Shown: positions 1 to 7,806, numbered from the stretch's first letter. The stretch is DNA of 52,426 nucleotides from an uncultured Flavobacteriaceae bacterium (GCA_913052585.1 CAJXEB010000010.1:1-52426), one strand, 5' to 3'. The notes: generated by a model not told the origin, from the sequence alone. Numbers and translations: made by a program.

Positions 1-103
1 GATACTTTTTATTTTATCATAAGTTTTTCAAATAACAAAAATTGATTCTTATGTTTATAATTAAATTATAATTTATTTAAGTTTTAATGATTTTTAAAAA
101 CCC

Positions 104-111
104 TAATTTTG
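104..111 (+). promoter_or_regulatory. Putative -7 box (TAATTTTG)
   Basis: The octamer fits the Bacteroidota TAnnTTTG -7 consensus and lies about 40 bases before the ATG at 151. No clean TTTG -33 box is seen at the usual spacing; the bases there are TTTT. The assignment is tentative. Confidence 0.4.
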
Positions 112-150
112 GCTTAGTAATTGCTTTAAGAGATAATATAAAATTATTGA

Positions 151-810
151 ATGAAATTTAAATTATTATTTGTTGTTTTTTTTATGATATGTTGTGAAGC
201 GACCTTGTTTGCACAATTTGAAAACACCAATAACTCGGTTCAATTTGAAGTTGTAGAAGATGACTTTGAAACGCCGGATGGTATGGAACTTCCTGCAATC
301 ACATTACCAAGTATTATAAAATCTAAAAACCCTCTACGAATGAATGATTATTCTGGATTGGGTCTTGAAGAGTCAGAACTACTCGATATAACTTATGAAG
401 ACAGTTTCATGGATTTAAAAACGAATGATGCTCCGAAATACTTCACTAAAGATAAAAAAATAGCTGAAGAATTTGGAAGGGATCAATATTTAGGAGAACT
501 ACGAACGGGCTCATTAAATGTAACTATAATGTATCGCGATCATGAATATGTAGATGGCGATCGAGTTAGAATTTATGTTAATGGAGATATAGTAAAATCT
601 AGTGTTTATTTATCTGCTGGGTTTAATGGTTTTACTTTTCTGCTGCAACCAGGTTTTAATAAAGTAGAATTTCAAGCATTAAATCAAGGTTCGTCTGGTC
701 CAAACACAGCCGAATTAAGAATATTTAACGAAGAAGGTGATGTTATTTCTGCAAATCAATGGAACCTTACCACTGGAAGAAAAGCAACTGTTACTATTAT
801 TCAAGAGTAA
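151..810 (+). CDS. Secreted hypothetical protein
   Basis: A 219-residue exported protein of unknown function. Residues 1-22 form a typical signal peptide (basic start, phenylalanine-rich core, cleavage after LFA before QFEN). The mature part has an acidic, disordered-looking stretch around residues 28-100. A predicted beta-rich module follows at about 115-219, with alternating hydrophobic strands such as VRIYVNGDIV and FTFLLQPGFNKVEF, ending in TVTIIQE. No lipobox, T9SS sorting domain or catalytic motif is visible. The beta module could be a carbohydrate- or protein-binding fold, but that is only a guess. A decayed fragment of another secreted family follows at 840-1001, so this may be a region of turnover in surface proteins. 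Confidence 0.8.
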   Translation: MKFKLLFVVFFMICCEATLFAQFENTNNSVQFEVVEDDFETPDGMELPAITLPSIIKSKNPLRMNDYSGLGLEESELLDITYEDSFMDLKTNDAPKYFTKDKKIAEEFGRDQYLGELRTGSLNVTIMYRDHEYVDGDRVRIYVNGDIVKSSVYLSAGFNGFTFLLQPGFNKVEFQALNQGSSGPNTAELRIFNEEGDVISANQWNLTTGRKATVTIIQE

Positions 811-839
811 TTTATTTATACTAAATTAGGCTAATTTAA

Positions 840-1001
840 ATATCAGTTGTTATATTTTCTTCAAACGCGCAAGTAGGAAATGATACTATTAATCCAAATG
901 CATCTTCAATATTAGAAATAACATCGACCACAAGTGGAATACTTATAGCAAGATTGAATCTTACAAATGTTTATTTTACTACTTCATTAAACAATAACTA
1001 A
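840..1001 (+). pseudogene. Relic of a VGI-type secreted protein
   Basis: The frame is open from a stop at 837-839 to the stop at 999-1001 but has no start codon. Its translation begins with the end of a signal peptide (VVIFSSNAQVG). It continues with NPNASSILEI and TSGILIARLN. That matches, in order, the AQVGI, SAxLEI and GxLxPRL blocks at the start of the intact genes at 15423, 40397 and 41324. The signal-peptide N-terminus and everything after the first 55 or so codons are missing. The match of three ordered blocks is seen directly; that this is a dead paralogue is inference. Confidence 0.6.
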
Positions 1002-1091
1002 TTGAAAACCTGTTAACGAATTATTTTACTTTAGAAGAAAACCTATCATATAATTTAAAGCAAATAGATAAAATACTGGTATTGCTATATG

Positions 1092-1099
1092 TATCTTTG
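1092..1099 (+). promoter_or_regulatory. -7 box of the helicase promoter (TATCTTTG)
   Basis: Exact match to TAnnTTTG followed by C, 17 bases before the helicase ATG at 1117. The leader would be only about ten bases. No clear -33 TTTG was found. Confidence 0.5.
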
Positions 1100-1116
1100 C
1101 ATTTTCAAAATAAAAT

Positions 1117-2235
1117 ATGGTAACATTTAAAGATTTAGGAGTTCATAGCAATTATATTAAAGCATTAAAAGAGCTTCAGATAAAAACTCCAACCGAGATT
1201 CAGGAAAAAACCATTCCGGTTTTACTAAAAACTAAAACAGATTTTATTGGTCTAGCTCAAACTGGTACTGGTAAAACAGCTGCTTATGGTCTGCCGGTAT
1301 TAAATAGTATAGATACTAATTCTGCAGTAGTGCAAGCTTTAATATTATCTCCAACACGTGAATTGGTTCAGCAAATAAAGAAGCAACTTTTTAAGTTTAC
1401 TAAATTTAAAGATGAAAAGATTTTTTTGGAAGCAGTATATGGTGGAGAGAAAATCGAAAAGCAGATGCAAAGGTTACAAAGACCTACTCATATTATTGTA
1501 GCTACTCCTGGACGTTTAATAGATTTAATTGAAAAAGGAACCGTAAACCTTAGAAGTATTAAAACAGTAGTACTTGACGAAGCTGACGAAATGTTAAGTA
1601 TGGGTTTCAAAAAGGAATTAGATGCTATTTTAAATTATACAAGTGGATCTAGAAATACTTGGTTGTTTTCAGCAACGATGCCTGAGGAAATACTGCGAAT
1701 TATTTCAAAATACATGGAACCAAGTGCAGTGAAAGTTAGTGTTAATAAAGAATCACTAGTAAACGCAAATATTAATCATCAATATTTAATCACTTCAATT
1801 AAAGAAAAAACAACTGTAGTTTCGCAATTGTTAGATAAATTTAATGAAGGAAGAGGTATTATCTTTTGTAGAACAAAATTAGGGGTTCAAAAATTAGTAA
1901 AAGAACTTAAAGAAGAAGGTTTTTCTGTAGATGCTTTAGAAGGAGATATGCAGCAAAGAGATAGAGATAAAGTAATGAGAATGTTTAAAAAAGGAACATT
2001 ACAGTATTTAATTTCTACCGACGTATCTGCAAGAGGTATTGATGTAAATAATTTAGCTTTTGTAATGCATCACCAATTACCTGAAAATTTAGAATACTAT
2101 ACCCATAGAAGTGGACGAACTGCAAGAGCCGGAAAAACAGGAATATCTTTGGCATTAATTTTACCAAGCGAATTGCAACGGATTCATGAAATCCAGAAAG
2201 CATTAGGAATAAAGTTTGAAGAACAAATGTTATAA
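1117..2235 (+). CDS. DEAD-box ATP-dependent RNA helicase
   Basis: ATP-dependent RNA unwinding in ribosome assembly, RNA decay or cold adaptation, in the cytoplasm. All core motifs are present: a Q-motif region (F4, PTEIQ around 25-29), motif I AQTGTGKT (47-54), PTRELVQQ (79-86), TPGR (130-133), DEAD (154-157), SAT (185-187). In the second RecA domain are IIFCRT, STDVSARGID and HRSGRTARAG. At 372 residues it is just the two-domain core. The basic C-terminal tail and RNA-binding domain found in DbpA or DeaD/CsdA types are absent, so I give no gene name. The DUF1456 gene follows after 17 bases and is probably co-transcribed. Confidence 0.95.
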   Translation: MVTFKDLGVHSNYIKALKELQIKTPTEIQEKTIPVLLKTKTDFIGLAQTGTGKTAAYGLPVLNSIDTNSAVVQALILSPTRELVQQIKKQLFKFTKFKDEKIFLEAVYGGEKIEKQMQRLQRPTHIIVATPGRLIDLIEKGTVNLRSIKTVVLDEADEMLSMGFKKELDAILNYTSGSRNTWLFSATMPEEILRIISKYMEPSAVKVSVNKESLVNANINHQYLITSIKEKTTVVSQLLDKFNEGRGIIFCRTKLGVQKLVKELKEEGFSVDALEGDMQQRDRDKVMRMFKKGTLQYLISTDVSARGIDVNNLAFVMHHQLPENLEYYTHRSGRTARAGKTGISLALILPSELQRIHEIQKALGIKFEEQML

Positions 2236-2252
2236 AATTAATAGAAATTATA

Positions 2253-2498
2253 ATGGCACTATCTAATAACGATATATTTAAAAAATTAAGAGTAGCCTTA
2301 AAATTAAGAGACGAAGAAATAGTAAATATCTTGAAACTTGTTGATTTTAAAGTAACTAAGAGTGAAATTGGGTCTTTTTTTAGAAATGAAAAACATCCGA
2401 AATATGTAGAATGTGGAGATCAAATTCTTCGAAATTTCTTAAATGGATTGGTCATACATTTAAGAGGCCCCATGCCTAAAAAAGAAACAAAAAAATAG
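2253..2498 (+). CDS. DUF1456 (YehS-like) family protein
   Basis: An 81-residue cytoplasmic protein of the DUF1456/YehS family. It opens with SNNDIFKKLRVALKLRDEEI and keeps the FRNEKHPKY and CGDQILRNFLNGL stretches typical of the family. YehS has two such units, so this is a single-unit version. Function is not established. It starts 17 bases after the helicase stop, which suggests one transcript and possibly a nucleic-acid-related role. The tail is lysine-rich. A hairpin terminator begins within its stop codon. Confidence 0.85.
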   Translation: MALSNNDIFKKLRVALKLRDEEIVNILKLVDFKVTKSEIGSFFRNEKHPKYVECGDQILRNFLNGLVIHLRGPMPKKETKK

Positions 2499-2535
2499 CC
2501 TTTAATTCTTTGCTATTAAAGGCAATTAGTTTTTT
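2498..2535. terminator. Bidirectional hairpin terminator
   Basis: The stem is GCCTTTAAT (2498-2506) with ATTAAAGGC (2515-2523). A T-run follows on the plus strand (2530-2535), and on the minus strand the T-rich complement of 2484-2495 follows. It can end both the helicase/DUF1456 transcript and the minus-strand micro-ORF transcript. Confidence 0.75.
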
Positions 2536-2536
2536 A

Positions 2537-2674
2537 CTATTGATAGAGGGAAGTTTGTTTTACAACAGATAATTCTTTGTTGTAGTTGTAAAAGCTTTCT
2601 AGGTAATGCGTAAGTTTTTTTTGTTTCTTGGTTATTCTAGAAAAATGCTGCTGTATTTGATTGGAAGTTTTCAT
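2537..2674 (-). CDS. Possible 45-residue small protein
   Basis: A minus-strand ORF of 45 codons, too short for usual gene calls. It lies 30 bases after the stop of the 29-residue micro-ORF and ends just before the shared terminator. The peptide starts MKTSNQIQQHFSRITKK and is lysine/glutamine-rich. Its beginning loosely resembles the start of the neighbouring micro-ORFs (M-K/R-T, NQI/NQL, then a serine around position 12-14). It lacks their WN-x-KRR end. It may be a divergent member, a different small gene in the same transcript, or chance. There is no ribosome-binding site to decide. Confidence 0.35.
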   Translation of the reverse strand: MKTSNQIQQHFSRITKKQKKLTHYLESFYNYNKELSVVKQTSLYQ

Positions 2675-2704
2675 TTTGATTAATTTTTTTAAAGCTAAAC
2701 TTTT

Positions 2705-2794
2705 TTATTTTCTGTACCTTCTTTTAGAATTCCATATAAATGTTCTTGTTGCACTTAATTTTTCGGATAATTGATTGGTGTTTAAAGTTCTCAT
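2705..2794 (-). CDS. Micro-ORF A of a tandem family (29 aa)
   Basis: A 29-residue basic peptide starting MRTLN and ending WNSKRRYRK. It aligns without gaps over 28 positions with the ORFs at 2833-2919 and 3181-3282. MRTLN, a threonine at 18, WN at 21-22 and KRR at 24-26 are identical in all three. Arginine 26 is AGG here but CGA and CGT in the others, so codons differ while the residue is kept. This is the strongest evidence for real translation. It follows ORF B by 38 bases, probably in one transcript. No hydrophobic segment is present and the function is unknown. It is not one I recognise. Confidence 0.65.
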   Translation of the reverse strand: MRTLNTNQLSEKLSATRTFIWNSKRRYRK

Positions 2795-2832
2795 GATTGT
2801 TTTGTTTTGTGATTGATTAATTTTATTTACTA

Positions 2833-2919
2833 TTATCTAAATCGTCTTTTTGTATTCCAGTTGTACGTTTTAGTTGTGCTTAATTGTTTTGTAATTTGAT
2901 TGTTATTTAAAGTTCTCAT
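2833..2919 (-). CDS. Micro-ORF B of a tandem family (28 aa)
   Basis: A 28-residue basic peptide starting MRTLNNNQITKQLS and ending WNTKRRFR. Same layout as ORFs A and C: an invariant start, a variable Q/K/S/T middle, an aromatic residue before WN, and a KRR terminus. It has the best promoter of the group (2958-2987), and its leader is A-rich without a Shine-Dalgarno site, as is normal in Flavobacteriia. Likely first gene of a B-A(-45 aa) transcript ending at the hairpin near 2500. Function unknown; the basic aromatic tail could contact RNA, ribosome or membrane lipids, but nothing in the sequence decides this. Confidence 0.65.
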   Translation of the reverse strand: MRTLNNNQITKQLSTTKTYNWNTKRRFR

Positions 2920-2957
2920 TGTTTTAATTTTTGTTGGTTATACTATATAGACGATCA

Positions 2958-2987
2958 TAAATATATTTTGTTACAGTACTATGCAAA
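2958..2987 (-). promoter_or_regulatory. Putative promoter of micro-ORFs B and A
   Basis: On the minus strand there is TTTG (2984-2987), an 18-base spacer and TATATTTA (2958-2965). This resembles the TTTG/TAnnTTTG promoter except for the last base. It lies about 40 bases before the ORF B start. The 12-mer TGTAACAAAATA inside it (2964-2975) also occurs at 3328-3339, at nearly the same distance before ORF C. Confidence 0.5.
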
Positions 2988-3089
2988 ACAAAGTAGTTAA
3001 TTAACATATTTTAACAATTATCACCTATAAAATGTAAATAATAGGAGTGGATTAAAGAAAATTAAAATAATTGATCTGATTAAATTAAA

Positions 3090-3133
3090 AAACAAATGCC
3101 CCTTTCATATATATATGAAAGGGGCATTTGTTT
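3090..3133. terminator. Perfect 44-base palindrome, likely terminator
   Basis: Every base from 3090 pairs with its mirror up to 3133. The core arms are ATGCCCCTTTC and GAAAGGGGCAT, flanked by A-rich and T-rich ends. It lies 48 bases downstream of micro-ORF C on the minus strand and would separate C from ORF B. It has a terminator-like composition and works in both directions. A protein-binding palindrome is a less likely alternative. Confidence 0.7.
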
Positions 3134-3180
3134 GATAGCAATACTATATTAAGTGTCGCTATGGCTAATTCAAATTTTTC

Positions 3181-3282
3181 CTAGTACGTACTTAATTTAT
3201 TGAAACGTCTTTTAGTATTCCAATTAAATGTTTTAGATGTTCTAGATTTTTCTGTTAACTTATCGCTATTTAATGTTCTCAT
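3181..3282 (-). CDS. Micro-ORF C of a tandem family (33 aa)
   Basis: A 33-residue member that starts MRTLNSDKLTEK, carries TFNWNTKRRF and adds a short tail (NKLSTY). It aligns gaplessly with A and B over the first 28 residues. It appears to be its own transcription unit, with the shared 12-mer TGTAACAAAATA 46 bases before the start codon and the 44-base palindrome downstream. The codons for arginine and threonine differ from the other copies although the residues agree, which argues for selection on the peptide. Function unknown. Confidence 0.65.
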   Translation of the reverse strand: MRTLNSDKLTEKSRTSKTFNWNTKRRFNKLSTY

Positions 3283-3427
3283 AATTTTAAAATTTATTTG
3301 ATTCTGTATTTAAGACGTAAAATATTTTATTTTGTTACAAATAAATTGTTAATTATTAAATATCTTTAAATATAGTGCAAAAATACACTTTAAAACACAG
3401 TGTAATTACGAATAGTGGAATATTTAA

Positions 3428-5815
3428 CTAAATTTTAGGCTTAAAATTAACTTTAGTGGATGTATTGATAATCTCTTCTTTGTTCATCTTCATTTTTCTA
3501 AACTTCCCAGTATTAAACATTTCTGCTTGATCTTTATAATGTTTACTAAATTGATTTCCAGATTGTCCTGTAGGTAGTATGCTTATACTATTCTCAATGT
3601 CATTAAAATCTATAATACGTCTTGTAGATGGTCCTGACTTTACATTATAAATACCCGTTTCATCTCTCTTATATGCTAAATTGTTAATTACTTCGGAAGC
3701 ACCATTTACAGGAAAAGGACCAACATTAAATATGCCTCGCAATACTTCTACAGAACCCAATGGATGTTGATGTTCTAAAACATGAACCTTATCCCAAGTC
3801 CAGTGATTCATATCCTCACCTAATTGTATTTCTAATTCAAATACAGTTTCAGTAATTGACTTAGAAAGAATGTTACTTTTTGTTTCTATAACATCTTTAG
3901 TATTTATATCATCCCACCAAATAATTTCATTCGTAAACATTTGATCAGCAATAACTCTTTTAATCATATGAGTTTCTTCAAATTGATGGTATAATTCTTC
4001 ACCCATTTCATCTTGAAAAGTATTTTTTAAATAGATGTAAACAAATTTATTATATATAGTAGGAGCTACCGCGTCAAGATTATTGGCTCCATCCCAAAAT
4101 TGCAATACATCAATAGCACGTTGCTCATTTTTATTAAATGAATTGAAATTGATGTTTTTTCTAAGTTCTTTTATAACGTCTACAGATACTGTTGATGTAA
4201 CATCAGTAATCATGATCATAGCAGAATTTTTATTCCAATTGTTTTTTGGTTCCAATAGACTTACAATTCTTTTTGCTCGATCTTCGGGTAAATAGTATCC
4301 GGGATATATCATTCCAGCAATACTATCGGGTTGATTGTTTGCTGAATAAACATAATTCCAAGCAGGATTTTCGGCCATTGGATTTTCTGAAAAATCTAAA
4401 TATTCAATAATGTCATCTTTTCCTGAAGCACCATCCAGAACAAATTTAGTTTTTACATGAGGTGAAAATTTATATATTTTTGCGGAAGCCCACCAAGCAA
4501 TGTTTCCATTAGAATCGCCATACATAACGTTTAAACCAGGTGCATGAATCATAGATGCTCCAACTTTAAACTCTTCTTTTGAGGTTGCGATAGACATATT
4601 ATGTACAGCCTCAATTAACTTATTATCAAGTTGTGTATATATCCATGATAAAGCAATAGGAGCGCTTTCATTAATGGTGCCCAAAACATCATTCACTATT
4701 GGTCCGTGACGACTACTTTTATAATTAAAAATAACATCCTCTTCATCTTTTACTTTTATGGTTTTTGATGTCGAAACATAAGAATCATAACCAGTAGGAG
4801 TTTTAAATTTAGTAGGGTCTTTAGGATGATTTTCTTCTTTATAAAAATCAATGTCATCATTTTCGAACATCGTTAATCCGTAAGCCTGTTCTCTATTATG
4901 TCCCAAAAGAGGGAAAGGTATATTGGGTAAAAAATAACCATAAATTTCGTAATTAGGTGTTTCTATATGCGCTTCAAACCAAATGGAAGGTTGTGAAAAA
5001 CCAATATGAGGATCGTTTGCAAATAGTACTTTTCCAGATTCCGTTTTATCGCTTCCAATGACCCAGCTGTTACTTCCTATAAAAGGAGGAATAGGGGAAG
5101 TATTCATTATAGTATTGATATTTGAAACCATTTGGCCATAGCTTTCAATATCTGCTTTTGAATTTTTTATAAATAATGTTTCAGGATTAATATCAATATT
5201 CAATGCTTTTAAATATTCTTCACCCAGCTTATTTTGCAAAGAGCTCATTAATGGATCTGTTTTTTGTGCCATAGCAAAACTAAAAGCCATATAACCCAGT
5301 ACATTATAAACATCCTTTATAATAAAATGTTCTTTTTTAAGCCCTATTAATGTATATTCAATAGGAGTAGGGCCTTCATCCATAAATTGGTTGATCCCTT
5401 TTAAGTAAGCTTTCATTAATTGATAAACTTCACTATTGGTATCTAAATTAGTGACAGATTTTTCAGAATATTCATCAATACCCAAACTGGCGAAGAATTT
5501 ATCATTTTCAACAAGATCCTTACCAAATAATTCGGCAAGACGACCAGGGGCAATTCTTCTCATTAATTCCATTTGCCACAAACGATCTTGAGCTTGAACA
5601 TAGCCAAGTGTTACTATAGCATCCATATGGCTATCGGCATAAATATGAGGAATACCAAAATCATCAAAATATACAGTGGTTTCTTTTTCAATAGTTGTTA
5701 ATGATACTTCACCAGAATAACTTGGTTTTAAATGGTTATGATACCAAAAGCCGATAATGGTTATTAACACTAAGATAATTAATAAAAGTTTTAATAATTT
5801 TTTGAGAATTCGCAT
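3428..5815 (-). CDS. Penicillin acylase family protein (Ntn hydrolase)
   Basis: A 795-residue N-terminal-nucleophile amidohydrolase of the penicillin acylase family, acting on acylated amines such as beta-lactams or N-acyl-homoserine lactones. The true substrate cannot be read from the sequence. An N-terminal hydrophobic segment (about 5-25) serves as signal or anchor, so it acts in the periplasm. The alpha-chain part has the FDDFGIPHIYADS and GYVQAQDRLWQMELMRR blocks. The autocatalytic site is GSNSW with the nucleophile Ser250, at the start of the beta chain. Later conserved parts include FANDPHIG, HGPIVND, YGDSNGNIAWW and GPSTRRIIDF. Length is normal for the family. It is a single gene between a terminator-rich gap and a divergent oxidoreductase. 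Confidence 0.9.
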   Translation of the reverse strand: MRILKKLLKLLLIILVLITIIGFWYHNHLKPSYSGEVSLTTIEKETTVYFDDFGIPHIYADSHMDAIVTLGYVQAQDRLWQMELMRRIAPGRLAELFGKDLVENDKFFASLGIDEYSEKSVTNLDTNSEVYQLMKAYLKGINQFMDEGPTPIEYTLIGLKKEHFIIKDVYNVLGYMAFSFAMAQKTDPLMSSLQNKLGEEYLKALNIDINPETLFIKNSKADIESYGQMVSNINTIMNTSPIPPFIGSNSWVIGSDKTESGKVLFANDPHIGFSQPSIWFEAHIETPNYEIYGYFLPNIPFPLLGHNREQAYGLTMFENDDIDFYKEENHPKDPTKFKTPTGYDSYVSTSKTIKVKDEEDVIFNYKSSRHGPIVNDVLGTINESAPIALSWIYTQLDNKLIEAVHNMSIATSKEEFKVGASMIHAPGLNVMYGDSNGNIAWWASAKIYKFSPHVKTKFVLDGASGKDDIIEYLDFSENPMAENPAWNYVYSANNQPDSIAGMIYPGYYLPEDRAKRIVSLLEPKNNWNKNSAMIMITDVTSTVSVDVIKELRKNINFNSFNKNEQRAIDVLQFWDGANNLDAVAPTIYNKFVYIYLKNTFQDEMGEELYHQFEETHMIKRVIADQMFTNEIIWWDDINTKDVIETKSNILSKSITETVFELEIQLGEDMNHWTWDKVHVLEHQHPLGSVEVLRGIFNVGPFPVNGASEVINNLAYKRDETGIYNVKSGPSTRRIIDFNDIENSISILPTGQSGNQFSKHYKDQAEMFNTGKFRKMKMNKEEIINTSTKVNFKPKI

Positions 5816-5926
5816 GAGTAGAATTTATAAATCAAATATAAGTTGAAATGTTAGAATTTTATTAAGATATAATTGGTAATAAATTAAAATGAATTTCAGT
5901 AAATTAACCCCACTAAAAAAGATAAC

Positions 5927-6925
5927 ATGAACAAACAATTAATATTTGTAAAACGTCCAGAAGGACTGCCAGTAAGTGATACTTGGAAGTTAGAAGAAAA
6001 CCCTGTTATAAAACCAAAAGAAGGAGAAATATTGATACAACATCATTATATTTCTTTAGATCCTGCAATGCGAGGTTGGATGATGGATAGAAAATCTTAT
6101 ATACCTCCAGTTCAAATAGGTGAAGTGATGCGTTCTGGAAGTATTGGTAAAGTAATAGAAGCTAACAAACATCCAGATTTTAAAGTTGGTGATTGTATTG
6201 TTAATTGGGGAGGAGTGCAACAATATTATACTACCAATGGAGATAATTGTTATAAAGTAGATGACGCTATTGTTCCGATGCCAAAATATTTAGGCGCATT
6301 GGGAATGCCTGGAATGACTGCTTATTTTGGGATTTTACAAGTTGGTAAAATTAAAGAAGGTGACATCGTTTTAGTATCTGGAGCAGCTGGAGCAGTTGGA
6401 AGTTTAGTTGGTCAAATTGCAAAACTAAAAGGATGTACTGTAATAGGAATTGCTGGAGGAAAAGAAAAATGTGATTACTTAGTAAACGATTTGGGCTTTG
6501 ATGAAGCTATAGATTATAAATCGGAAGATTTAACAGATGCTCTTGATAAAAAATGTCCAAAAGGGATTGATGTGTATTTTGATAATGTTGGAGGAGAAAT
6601 ATTAGATGCAGCATTAACTAAATTAAGATTAAATGCTCGTGTTGTAATCTGTGGGGCAATTTCACAATACAATAATAAAAAGGATATTGTTGCTCCAAAA
6701 AATTACCTGTCTTTATTGGTAAATAGAGCAACAATGCAAGGTATGGTCGTTTTGGATTATGCAACCGAATATCAATCTGCAGCACAAGAAATGGGTATAT
6801 GGATGATGCAAGGAAAAATAAAAAGCCGAGAGGATATTTATGAAGGTATTGAAAATTTTTACGAAACATTTTTACGATTATTTTCAGGAGATAAGAAAGG
6901 TAAGTTGGTTTTAAAAATCATTTAA
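5927..6925 (+). CDS. NADP-dependent zinc-independent oxidoreductase (MDR/PTGR type)
   Basis: A 332-residue cytoplasmic member of the medium-chain dehydrogenase/reductase superfamily, in the leukotriene B4 dehydrogenase/prostaglandin reductase/CurA branch that reduces enone or enal double bonds with NADPH. Seen: YISLDPAMRGWM near residue 45, GMPGMTAYFG near 127, the nucleotide-binding loop SGAAGAVGSLVGQ near 151, DYK near 200 and FDNVGGE near 219. The structural zinc cysteines of alcohol dehydrogenases are absent. Natural substrate unknown; detoxification of lipid-derived aldehydes is the usual inference. Confidence 0.92.
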   Translation: MNKQLIFVKRPEGLPVSDTWKLEENPVIKPKEGEILIQHHYISLDPAMRGWMMDRKSYIPPVQIGEVMRSGSIGKVIEANKHPDFKVGDCIVNWGGVQQYYTTNGDNCYKVDDAIVPMPKYLGALGMPGMTAYFGILQVGKIKEGDIVLVSGAAGAVGSLVGQIAKLKGCTVIGIAGGKEKCDYLVNDLGFDEAIDYKSEDLTDALDKKCPKGIDVYFDNVGGEILDAALTKLRLNARVVICGAISQYNNKKDIVAPKNYLSLLVNRATMQGMVVLDYATEYQSAAQEMGIWMMQGKIKSREDIYEGIENFYETFLRLFSGDKKGKLVLKII

Positions 6926-7011
6926 TTAAAACTAAAGTATCATTGCATTTCACAAAGTTATATTGCTTTAATTCATTCATATTTATATATTTATAGTAAA
7001 AATTATTAGCT

Positions 7012-7524
7012 ATGAAAAAAACAATATTATTACTGATTGTATTTACTTTATTTTCAAATCAAATAACGGCTCAAACAAAAGCAGAAAAAAAGGAACAGAA
7101 AGAACAGAAGGCTCAAAAAAAATATGAGTTGATGAAGGAATTAGTGAATTCAAAGTCATTTGAATTTACTGCTATTTGGATTTCAACATATGGAAAGCGA
7201 ATCAATATTGCTTCAGGATCTAATAGTATTGAAATCTCTCAAGACTCCACAAAAGCTGCTATGCAATATTTTGGAACAGTAACGTCCATTGGCTCTAGAG
7301 GTAGTGAGGGAGTGAGTTTTGATAATGTTATGAAAAACTATGAAGTAAATTTTGATGATCACAAAAAAAAGATAAATGTTTCATTTTCTGTTAAAAATAA
7401 ATCAGAAAATTTTGATGTTAATTTATCCATAAATAAAACTGGATTTACGTACGTTGATGTTTATAGCAACAACAAAAGCAATGTTACTTATGATGGAAAT
7501 ATAGCTGCTCTAAAACCCAAATAA
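7012..7524 (+). CDS. DUF4251 domain secreted protein
   Basis: A 170-residue exported protein. A signal peptide (1-20, ending TAQ) is followed by a highly charged K/E/Q segment (AEKKEQKEQKAQKKYE) and then the DUF4251 domain common in Bacteroidota. The domain runs from about residue 42: SKSFEFTAIW, a short beta-rich body containing GTVTS and GSEGVSFDN, and a final block near VDVYSNNKSNVTYDG. Its function is unknown. It stands alone between the oxidoreductase and an outer-membrane barrel gene. Confidence 0.82.
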   Translation: MKKTILLLIVFTLFSNQITAQTKAEKKEQKEQKAQKKYELMKELVNSKSFEFTAIWISTYGKRINIASGSNSIEISQDSTKAAMQYFGTVTSIGSRGSEGVSFDNVMKNYEVNFDDHKKKINVSFSVKNKSENFDVNLSINKTGFTYVDVYSNNKSNVTYDGNIAALKPK

Positions 7525-7659
7525 TAAATTTATTGTTTTAGATTATATTTAAATTTATTGCAATTAAAACAGGTGTTAATACAAACAAAAACTTTATTAA
7601 AAGGGTCTTTTTTAGGAAAACAACATATAATATAGAATGGTACTAATGGTAATGGATAA

Positions 7660-7737
7660 AAATTATCAAATGGATTGTATTTTATAAAGTTAAAAGGCGA
7701 TCGAAAAAAAACAATATTGGAAGCAATTATAAAATAG
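7660..7737 (+). pseudogene. Possible relic of a T9SS sorting-domain end
   Basis: A short frame closed on both sides by stops reads KLSNGLYFIKLKGD followed by RKKTILEAIIK and a stop. This is the pattern of the last strand of a T9SS type A sorting domain (L-x-x-G-x-Y-x-x-K, a charged turn, then a lysine end). The preceding bases contain in-frame stops, so nothing intact remains. The pattern is short and AT-rich sequence can imitate it. Bases 7530-7760 hold nothing else convincing. Confidence 0.25.
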
Positions 7738-7760
7738 AAGATCAAATCATTTGTTTGACC

Positions 7761-7806
7761 TATGCTTTAACTAATCAAAACACGATTAGTTAAAGCATAT
7801 TTTATT
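7761..7806. terminator. Hairpin terminator
   Basis: Perfect 16-base stem TATGCTTTAACTAATC (7761-7776) with GATTAGTTAAAGCATA (7784-7799), a seven-base loop, then TTTTATT. It lies well downstream of the DUF4251 gene and upstream of the barrel gene. Confidence 0.75.

Noticed and set aside
2537-3282. CRISPR-like or simple repeat explanation for the recurring sequence
   Set aside because: Copies are unevenly spaced, diverged at codon third positions, and each has its own start and stop. They are coding paralogues rather than a repeat array.
7530-7745. 71-codon minus-strand ORF
   Set aside because: The composition is phenylalanine/tyrosine/asparagine/isoleucine-rich, as expected from AT-rich noise. 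It has no leader, no family pattern, and overlaps a more protein-like plus-strand fragment.
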